DNA of 32,650 bases, taken from NCBI GenBank assembly GCA_046759385.1, contig JBHICC010000031.1:1-32650 (forward strand), read 5' to 3'. A program made the position numbers and the translations under genes. Source of the stretch: JBHICC01 sp046759385 (GTDB lineage: Bacteria; Pseudomonadota; Gammaproteobacteria; Acidiferrobacterales; SPGG2). The stretch's first letter is position 1; each line of letters starts with the position of its first letter. Shown piece by piece: positions 27,921 to 32,650 of the stretch. Below the pieces are notes generated by a model. The model was not told where the DNA came from. It saw only the letters and a list, made by a program, of their open reading frames with translations, and searched no databases.

Positions 27921-28445
27921 TTACTGGCTTTTTCGTTGGAGTTTGACGGCAATCGTATACCGGATGAAATCACACACGCGAGAAGGGGGCCTAGCCGAGT
28001 GCGGGATTCTAGCATCGAAGAAAACTAATCGGCCGGGCGATGGATAAACAGCATTAACGATATCATTGCGTGCCTCATTGTAGAACACGGTTTCGCCTGC
28101 CCAGTCAACGTCCCACACAGGATTTGCGTAATACAGCACGGTAAAATGTCCCTCTGCATCATTGTCGGCATGCACCGTCGGGCAGTCGCCGAAGTTGTAG
28201 GCATTCACATACATTCGGGTGATGTCAAACTGGCCTTTAGTAATGTTCTCGTCAATGATCTGCATTAACGCGCTGAGGGACTGCACTGAGGTGAGTACCT
28301 CCTCCGTTATGTGAGCGATCCAGAAGCCGAATATATCGCCAGGGTTGGACTTCTGTCCGAATTTGTACGCTGGTTGATGGACGCTTGCAAAGACATCCTT
28401 CACTAACTGAGGTGGAACCAGATCGTCGTAAACATCAAGAAGCAT
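27921..28445 (-). CDS. 2OG-Fe(II) oxygenase (prolyl-4-hydroxylase-like)
   Basis: 174 residues forming a compact jelly-roll oxygenase that uses 2-oxoglutarate and O2. The complete iron triad is visible: His92-x-Asp94 in PTVHADND and His149 in ARIPHSARPP, with Arg162 in FIRYTIAVKL as the likely 2-oxoglutarate anchor. GGAG lies seven bases before the ATG. It precedes the TPR-oxygenase on the same strand by 103 bp. Whether it acts on protein, amino acid or a small molecule is not decided by the sequence. Confidence 0.87.
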   Translation of the reverse strand: MLLDVYDDLVPPQLVKDVFASVHQPAYKFGQKSNPGDIFGFWIAHITEEVLTSVQSLSALMQIIDENITKGQFDITRMYVNAYNFGDCPTVHADNDAEGHFTVLYYANPVWDVDWAGETVFYNEARNDIVNAVYPSPGRLVFFDARIPHSARPPSRVCDFIRYTIAVKLQRKSQ

Positions 28446-28490
28446 TTTCCACTCCAGCAGTGACGGGTCGATACCAGTACCGATACGAGC

Positions 28491-29135
28491 TCATATCCAA
28501 TGGGCAGTGCGTGTCATGATCTTCGACGCTGTACGCATGAGCCGCCTGGTGGGCTCAGGCAGCAGGACAGCGCCCGCCTCGATCGCAGCTGTGGCATGAC
28601 GTCCTTCATCATCACGCATTTGCTTGAGGATCGCGCGACTTTTTTGATCACTCGAAGGCAGCCTGTCCAGGTGATCCTCAAGATGTTGCACCACCTGGCG
28701 TTCGGTTTCAGTCACAAAACCGAGATTCCACTTGTCACCCATTAACCCTGCTAACGTCCCTATCAGGAATGAGCCAGCGTACCACGCCGGGCTAAGATAA
28801 CTCGTGTGAGTACCGAGTTCACGGATTCGAGCCTCGGTCCAGGCGAGGTGGTCGTTCTCCTCGGCAGCGGCCTGTTTCATCTTCTCCTGGACGTACGATG
28901 TCCGTGCACTGAGTGCCTGACCTCTATACAAAGCTTGCGCACAAACCTCGCCGGCATGGTCTACGCGCATTAATCGCCCGGACAGATCACGCTCGCTGGA
29001 TCCTAACGGCTCGTCAATCGCTGCATCACCCGGGCTGGGGCGTTCCGGCCGCGGAGCAGGACCGAGAGCAGTACGTAATCCATCGTCGAAGGCGGCGATC
29101 AAGCTATCGATTAAGGTTAGCGCCCGCGTGTTCAT
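28491..29135 (-). CDS. coq7: Di-iron demethoxyubiquinone hydroxylase Coq7
   Basis: 214 residues. Catalyses the C6 hydroxylation of demethoxyubiquinone late in ubiquinone synthesis at the membrane, replacing the flavoprotein UbiF found in enterics. The six iron ligands are recognisable: Glu63 (DHAGE), Glu93 and His96 (EENDH), Glu145 (ETERQ), and Glu177/His180 (DDEGRH). The ATG at 29135 is used; an in-frame TTG three codons upstream is less likely. The hydrophobic stretch SFLIGTLAGLMGD fits the membrane-facing helix. Confidence 0.95.
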   Translation of the reverse strand: MNTRALTLIDSLIAAFDDGLRTALGPAPRPERPSPGDAAIDEPLGSSERDLSGRLMRVDHAGEVCAQALYRGQALSARTSYVQEKMKQAAAEENDHLAWTEARIRELGTHTSYLSPAWYAGSFLIGTLAGLMGDKWNLGFVTETERQVVQHLEDHLDRLPSSDQKSRAILKQMRDDEGRHATAAIEAGAVLLPEPTRRLMRTASKIMTRTAHWI

Positions 29136-29140
29136 AGTGA

Positions 29141-29182
29141 ACAAGATACAAGCCTCGCGTCACAAGTAGCAAGTGGTAGGGT
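29141..29182. repeat. Six heptamer units between glcF and coq7
   Basis: ACAAGAT, ACAAGCC, TCGCGTC, ACAAGTA, GCAAGTG, GTAGGGT stand in unbroken 7-base register (29141-29182). Four of the six contain CAAG at the same offset. It begins six bases before the coq7 start codon, so it occupies the place of that gene's ribosome-binding site and promoter. Confidence 0.6.
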
Positions 29183-29212
29183 ACGACAATTGGGGAAACG
29201 GTAATCTCGCAT

Positions 29213-30499
29213 CTATACACCGCTTGCTTGCAACTGCTTTTCGATCAAAACCGCGGGGTGAGTTATCTTGATTCTAAGTCCCGATTCTCGGACTCCTTGT
29301 GCGAGATGAAGTGCACACCCGACGTTCGAAGTCACGACAATGTCGGGCGCGATGCGTCTCAGGTGCTCGATCTTGTCTGCGCGAAGGTCATTCGCCATGG
29401 CTGGTTCAGTCAGAAAGTATGCACCAGCTGCGCCACAGCACACGTTATTCTCAGGTAGTTGCTTAAGCTTGATATCGGCGAGGCGCTCGAGCAAGCGATA
29501 GGGGGCGTCTGCGCTACGAGCGACATTGCGCAAAGTGCAAGGATCATGCACGGCGACAGTGAGTCCTATGTTGCTGCTCCTTGGCCGAGTACCTTCCGGC
29601 CATTCGGCGTTAGCGAGATATTGACTGATATCCTGCACCTTCGCTGAGAATGCATGAGCGAGGGGATCGTCGGGTAACCAATCAGCGTATTCCATGAGCA
29701 TGGCACCACAGCCACTTGCTGTGCTGATGACCGCTTGTAACTGCGATTCAGCAAAGGCTCTGAGGTTCTGTCGCATCAAAGCGGCGGCCTTATCCAGCAG
29801 CCCAGCGTGCTGATGCAGCGCACCACAGCAAACCTGTGCCGGTGGTATCTGCACCTTATAGCCGAGCTTATTCAGCAAACGAATCGATGCGCTCGACGTT
29901 GCGGGGTCGAGCACGTTGGCTACACAACCGGTAAATAGCCCAACCGTTGCCCGTGGTGTGCTAGTAGGTATGTACTGGTGCTGCCAACTTGGCTGAGCTG
30001 GTATTGGTGGTAACTGAGCGTCCCAATGGTTAAGACGAAGCGGTCGAAGCAAACCCGATGCCCGCACAGCACTTTGCAGACCGCTGATTTGGTAAAGGCG
30101 GAAGACTTTGCTGGCCCACCGAAGGTTTGCTGGGCGTGCGATGATCCAATCCATCGCGGCCTTGCGCAGAACGTCTTGTAAAAGAGGTCGCCGACGCCGC
30201 CTCTCCATGAGTGCGCGCCCATTATCGATGAGCCTGCCATAATGAACTTCGGCTGGGCAGACTCGCTCACAGTTGCGGCAAGTTAGACAAAGCGACAAAT
30301 GCTTCTGCAGTCTTTCTGATGGCGCGAGCTGTCTTTCTGCAACAGCTCGCATGAGCGCGATGCGCCCACGCGGTGACTCATTCTCAGTCCGGGTTTGGCG
30401 ATATGTCGGGCAATGAGGCAGACACAATCCGCAGGCAACACAACGGCTGGCTTCGTGCTTGATGGCGGTTGCGAGGTCAGAGCTTCTGTTTACAGGCAC
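29213..30499 (-). CDS. glcF: Glycolate oxidase iron-sulfur subunit
   Basis: 428 residues. Two [4Fe-4S] motifs open the protein: CVACGLCLPHC (Cys20, 23, 26, 30) and CLTCRNCERVC (Cys71, 74, 77, 81). Two cysteine-rich CCG domains follow, with VCCGALHQHAG and NVCCGAAGAYF. This is the GlcF layout; GlcDEF oxidises glycolate (or related 2-hydroxy acids) and passes electrons to quinone. The flavoprotein subunits GlcD and GlcE are not in the window: the gene upstream is divergent and the one downstream is coq7. The GTG start lacks a clear ribosome-binding site and lies at the edge of a heptamer-like repeat tract. Confidence 0.9.
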   Translation of the reverse strand: MPVNRSSDLATAIKHEASRCVACGLCLPHCPTYRQTRTENESPRGRIALMRAVAERQLAPSERLQKHLSLCLTCRNCERVCPAEVHYGRLIDNGRALMERRRRRPLLQDVLRKAAMDWIIARPANLRWASKVFRLYQISGLQSAVRASGLLRPLRLNHWDAQLPPIPAQPSWQHQYIPTSTPRATVGLFTGCVANVLDPATSSASIRLLNKLGYKVQIPPAQVCCGALHQHAGLLDKAAALMRQNLRAFAESQLQAVISTASGCGAMLMEYADWLPDDPLAHAFSAKVQDISQYLANAEWPEGTRPRSSNIGLTVAVHDPCTLRNVARSADAPYRLLERLADIKLKQLPENNVCCGAAGAYFLTEPAMANDLRADKIEHLRRIAPDIVVTSNVGCALHLAQGVRESGLRIKITHPAVLIEKQLQASGV

Positions 30500-30579
30500 A
30501 AGATTGTGGCTACCGGATCCAAGTGGCAGGATACGAGGACTACAGATACTCGATTCGAGTGGATCGATACAAGTAGATG
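30497..30579. repeat. Degenerate heptamer tract upstream of glcF
   Basis: Units such as CACAAGA (30497), TCCAAGT, GGCAGGA and TACGAGG recur in a 7-base register, and after a one-base slip TCGAGTG and ACAAGTA follow. Degenerate but of the same family as the tract at 29141. It covers the glcF start and the whole divergent promoter region. Confidence 0.35.
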
Positions 30580-30681
30580 ACGCGAAAGCCTTAAGGTAAT
30601 AGGCTGCGGAGCATCGATTTCATACGCTATCATTGGGGCATGTCTAGGGTTCCGGGTCTTAAAGAACGTGTACCTAGGTTG

Positions 30682-30990
30682 ATGCCTTACTACCGCCACC
30701 ACGTCTTCTTCTGCGTAAACCAGCGAGAAGAAGGGAAAACCTGTTGTGCGAATTGCGGCTCGCCGCGCATGCGCGAATACGTGAAAGCCAAGATCAAAGC
30801 AATGAACCTCGCGGGTAAAGGCAGAATCCGCATAAACATGTCTGGATGCCTCGACCGTTGCGAGGAAGGCCCGATCGTCGTCGTCTATCCCGAAGGCATA
30901 TGGTACACGTACGTTGATGAACAAGACCTCGACGAAATCATCCAGGAGCATTTGGTTCACGGCCGGGTGGTTGACCGTCTTCGAATCTAG
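30682..30990 (+). CDS. Thioredoxin-like [2Fe-2S] ferredoxin
   Basis: 102 residues beginning YYRHHVFFCVNQRE, the usual opening of small thioredoxin-fold [2Fe-2S] ferredoxins. Cluster cysteines are Cys11, Cys22 (of the pair 21-22), Cys56 and Cys60 in MSGCLDRCEEGP. An electron-transfer role is expected; the partner is unknown. An in-frame ATG at 30640 would add 14 residues, but homologs usually start just before YRHH, and neither start has a good ribosome-binding site. It diverges from glcF. Confidence 0.88.
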   Translation: MPYYRHHVFFCVNQREEGKTCCANCGSPRMREYVKAKIKAMNLAGKGRIRINMSGCLDRCEEGPIVVVYPEGIWYTYVDEQDLDEIIQEHLVHGRVVDRLRI

Positions 30991-31314
30991 CGCCCAATCG
31001 CAGCGCACGCTTACCGTTTCGACGCGCGTCGATCCCGAACGATCAGTTCTCGATATCGGAAGTCTGCCCCAGAGGGGCGGAAGGTGTCGTAGTGCGGCCC
31101 CCCGTTGGGGAACGGTGGCAGCCACCCAACTATCGGTTTCGGCTTGTGACTGATGTTGATCGAGGGTAGGCGCGCCTCCCCCGACGTCGACGAAATAGGT
31201 GCGAGACGCCAAAGTATCGGTCCTCGGCGATCGGGAAATAGCCTCGTTAGTGTATTCGAAACAACTACTTACATCGCGGTACGGTCAGCCCGGCGCCGGT
31301 GCCATATGTTCACC
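30991..31314. other. Gene-free, hairpin-rich stretch
   Basis: No convincing coding frame. Several perfect inverted repeats are packed into about 60 bases: GCCCC/GGGGC with a 3-base loop (31066-31078), CCGTT/AACGG around GGGG, and GGTGGC/GCCACC. A palindrome AGGCGCGCCT lies further on. I cannot match it to RNase P, tmRNA, SRP or 6S RNA by eye. It may hold the terminator of the ferredoxin gene or a structured RNA. Confidence 0.4.
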
Positions 31315-31342
31315 TTGACAACGCGTCTAAATATTAGATAAT
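31315..31342 (+). promoter_or_regulatory. Strong sigma-70 promoter
   Basis: A perfect -35 TTGACA (31315-31320), a 16-bp spacer and -10 GATAAT (31337-31342). The surrounding sequence is unusually AT-rich for the window. Transcription should start near 31349 and runs into the terminator at 31481. Confidence 0.75.
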
Positions 31343-31348
31343 TATGAT

Positions 31349-31509
31349 ATTTGGACATGCGGGGATTGCACTTGAGAAGTGGCGCAATCTTTGCTTGTCT
31401 ATATATGTAGTGAATGAATTTAGTGCCTGGTGTTTGGCACGAGGCATGAAAGGCTCCTCCATCCTCCTAGTGGTGGTTCGGGCGTGGTTAACAGCCACGC
31501 CTTTTTTTT
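31349..31509 (+). ncRNA. Candidate small RNA or attenuated leader (~160 nt)
   Basis: Bounded by a strong promoter and an intrinsic terminator. The 5' part folds as a long hairpin: GATTG-CACTT, loop GAG, AAGTG-(GCG bulge)-CAATC (31364-31389). A second stem is GTGCC/GGCAC (31423-31440). Between that and the terminator lie two CCTCC motifs (31456-31460, 31463-31467), which are complementary to Shine-Dalgarno sequences as in CCUCC-loop riboregulators. A short frame here encodes a run of Ile-Leu-Leu-Val-Val-Val directly before the terminator, so a leader-peptide attenuator is an alternative. The 5' end is an estimate. No named RNA family is recognised. Confidence 0.55.
31481..31509 (+). terminator. 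Intrinsic terminator
   Basis: GGCGTGG (31481-31487) and CCACGCC (31495-31501) form a 7-bp GC-rich stem around TTAACAG, followed directly by eight T residues (31502-31509). A textbook rho-independent terminator, 148 bp before rplM. Confidence 0.9.
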
Positions 31510-31520
31510 GCCTGGAATTC

Positions 31521-31611
31521 AGTAGCGAGTAGCAAGTGCCAAGTAGCAACACGATGCGTGACCGTTTGTGGGTTATATCTTGCTACTCGCTACTTGCTAC
31601 TTCACACTTGG
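31521..31611. repeat. Inverted heptamer-repeat tract upstream of rplM
   Basis: Left block: GTAGCGA, GTAGCAA, GTGCCAA, GTAGCAA (31522-31549) in exact 7-base register. The right block (31579-31611) carries the reverse complement of the same units. AGTAGCGAGTAGCAAG (31521-31536) pairs perfectly with 31579-31594, a 16-bp stem with a 42-base loop. Confidence 0.75.
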
Positions 31612-31622
31612 TCTTGTAGTAT
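31594..31622 (+). promoter_or_regulatory. Candidate rplM-rpsI promoter
   Basis: TTGCTA (31594-31599), a 17-bp spacer and TAGTAT (31617-31622), each four of six bases to consensus. It lies after the intrinsic terminator, so rplM needs a promoter about here. The -35 element is made of heptamer-repeat sequence. Confidence 0.4.
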
Positions 31623-31657
31623 CCGCCCTCTTTTTAGGGAAAGCCAACCCCTTGTTG

Positions 31658-32086
31658 ATGAAAACATTTTCCGCGAAGCCGCAAGCCGTCACGCGTGAGT
31701 GGTGCGTGGTCGACGCGTCGGGCAAAGTGTTGGGACGCTTGGCCAGCGAAGTGGCACGACGGCTTCGCGGCAAGCATAAGCCCGAATACACGCCCCACGT
31801 GGACACGGGTGACTATGTGATCGTCATCAATGCGGATAAAGTGCAGGTGACCGGAAGGAAGGCTGACGCTAAGATGTACTACCGCTTTTCTGGGTATCCA
31901 GGTGGTCTCAAAGCGATTAACTTTAAAGCCCTGCAACGCACGCATCCAGAGCGCGTGATTGAACATGCCGTGCGGGGCATGCTGCCCAAAAACACCTTAG
32001 GACGGGCGATGTTCAAGAAGCTCAAGGTGTACGCCGGCCCGGAGCACAAGCATCAGGCGCAGAACCCGAAGACAATCGAACTCTAG
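31658..32086 (+). CDS. rplM: 50S ribosomal protein L13
   Basis: 142 residues, the standard L13 length, from MKTFSAKPQ through REWCVVDASGKVLGRLAS, HVDTGDYVIVINADK and GMLPKNTLGR to the C-terminus. An upstream in-frame extension (to 31568) begins inside the repeat tract and is not part of L13. No strong ribosome-binding site is seen. L13 is an early-assembly 23S rRNA-binding protein and a repressor of its own operon in E. coli. Confidence 0.97.
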   Translation: MKTFSAKPQAVTREWCVVDASGKVLGRLASEVARRLRGKHKPEYTPHVDTGDYVIVINADKVQVTGRKADAKMYYRFSGYPGGLKAINFKALQRTHPERVIEHAVRGMLPKNTLGRAMFKKLKVYAGPEHKHQAQNPKTIEL

Positions 32087-32104
32087 ATTTTCAACAAACA
32101 CTTT

Positions 32105-32503
32105 ATGGCTGATCAGACAAGCACAAACTACGGAACAGGACGTCGCAAGACAGCGACTGCACGTATTCACCTCAGGCTTGGCAGCGGTAACATCACTGTA
32201 AACAACCTCCCGTTAAACGATTACTTTGGTCGCGAAACCTCCCGAATGATAGTTCGTCAGCCACTCGCGCGGGTGGGCATGGAAGAGAAGTTTGATGTCA
32301 TCGTCAACGTCCGGGGCGGTGGGCCCAACGGCCAGGCGGGCGCGATTCGTCACGGCATTACGCGAGCCCTCATGGTGTACGACGAGGCACTGCGCGGTCG
32401 GCTCCGTAGCGCAGGGTTCGTCACCCGCGATGCTCGAGCAGTAGAACGCAAGAAGTACGGTCTCCACAAAGCCCGCAAGCGACCGCAGTACTCGAAGCGC
32501 TAA
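32105..32503 (+). CDS. rpsI: 30S ribosomal protein S9
   Basis: 132 residues with the S9 hallmarks TGRRKTATARI, NVRGGGPNGQAGAIRHGI, and the basic tail ending RPQYSKR that reaches the P-site tRNA. It follows rplM by 18 bp in the usual rplM-rpsI operon. Confidence 0.98.
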   Translation: MADQTSTNYGTGRRKTATARIHLRLGSGNITVNNLPLNDYFGRETSRMIVRQPLARVGMEEKFDVIVNVRGGGPNGQAGAIRHGITRALMVYDEALRGRLRSAGFVTRDARAVERKKYGLHKARKRPQYSKR

Positions 32504-32534
32504 CGCGATCCACGCGGCAGGTCCAAGCTAGATC

Positions 32535-32562
32535 TTGACTTGCATTTTCGAGCTTGTATCTT
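32535..32562 (+). promoter_or_regulatory. Candidate tRNA-Gln promoter
   Basis: TTGACT (32535-32540), a 16-bp spacer and TATCTT (32557-32562), about 12 bases before the tRNA. Most of it is formed from heptamer-repeat sequence. Confidence 0.45.
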
Positions 32563-32564
32563 GT
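32537..32564 (-). repeat. Four heptamer units before tRNA-Gln
   Basis: Read on the minus strand: ACAAGAT, ACAAGCT, CGAAAAT, GCAAGTC in strict 7-base register. The first two units match the start of the tract at 29141 (ACAAGAT-ACAAGCC) at 13 of 14 positions. Confidence 0.5.
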
Positions 32565-32574
32565 GTTTTTCTCC

Positions 32575-32648
32575 TGGGGGATCGTCTAGTGGTAGGACAA
32601 CGGACTCTGACTCCGTCAACCTAGGTTCGAATCCTAGTCCCCCAGCCA
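32575..32648 (+). tRNA. tRNA-Gln (anticodon CTG)
   Basis: 74 bases including an encoded CCA. Acceptor stem TGGGGGA pairs with TCCCCCA. The anticodon stem ACGGA/TCCGT holds loop CTCTGAC with anticodon CTG, reading CAG. The T-arm has GGTTCGAATCC. It lies 71 bp after rpsI. Confidence 0.97.
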
Positions 32649-32650
32649 AA

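Noticed and set aside
30490..31212. 240-aa open frame on the minus strand
   Set aside because: It lies antisense to the well-supported ferredoxin and runs into the hairpin-rich gap; its protein shows no motif and odd composition.
31568..31657. 30-residue extension of L13
   Set aside because: It is encoded by repeat and promoter sequence; L13 proteins begin with MKTFSAK and are 142 residues long.
29141..32564. CRISPR-like array from the repeated heptamers
   Set aside because: Units are 7 bases, directly abutting, degenerate and scattered; there are no spacers and no cas genes.

Overview
The window reads as a chromosomal segment of a Proteobacterium, most likely a gammaproteobacterium outside the enterics. 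Pointers are the tesA/ybbA/ybbP divergon (arranged as in E. coli), a di-iron Coq7 for ubiquinone synthesis, glutathione-dependent formaldehyde dehydrogenase, a NDH-2 type NADH dehydrogenase, the rplM-rpsI operon and a tRNA-Gln(CTG) of the gamma/beta type. Genus cannot be given from the sequence alone. No transposase, integrase, phage gene or CRISPR array is visible.

Layout. (1) 1-4.3 kb: a membrane-bound GGDEF diguanylate cyclase, then pyruvate phosphate dikinase (ppdK). (2) 4.3-9.1 kb: a PmtA-like phospholipid methyltransferase, then tesA diverging from ybbA-ybbP; the tesA and ybbA start codons overlap. (3) 9.2-14.7 kb: frmA, a 94-aa remnant of a probable 2OG-Fe(II) oxygenase, a Tat-exported intradiol dioxygenase, NDH-2, and on the other strand an HD-domain protein coupled to a MmgE/PrpD-family protein. 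(4) 14.9-18.4 kb: ATP-type PEP carboxykinase (pckA), a small membrane protein, and an MFS transporter. PpdK and PckA both serve the PEP/pyruvate/oxaloacetate node. (5) 18.5-28.4 kb: the most unusual region, a run of TPR-scaffolded modification enzymes. It holds a TPR-methyltransferase fusion, two different TPR-O-GlcNAc-transferase-like (SPINDLY/OGT, GT41) proteins joined by a GTGA overlap, a free class I methyltransferase, and, facing them, a TPR-2OG-Fe(II) oxygenase fusion and a free 2OG-Fe(II) oxygenase. Glycosylation, methylation and hydroxylation of protein or glycan targets by one module is the natural inference; no substrate gene is evident. (6) 28.5-32.65 kb: coq7, an orphan glcF, a thioredoxin-like 2Fe-2S ferredoxin, a 667-bp gene-free stretch holding a good promoter-terminator unit (candidate sRNA or attenuator) and heptamer repeats, then rplM-rpsI and tRNA-Gln.

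A degenerate seven-nucleotide repeat (units such as GTAGCAA and ACAAGAT, always in 7-nt register) occurs in several intergenic gaps of the right-hand third. In places it forms stems, a stop codon, or probable promoter elements.
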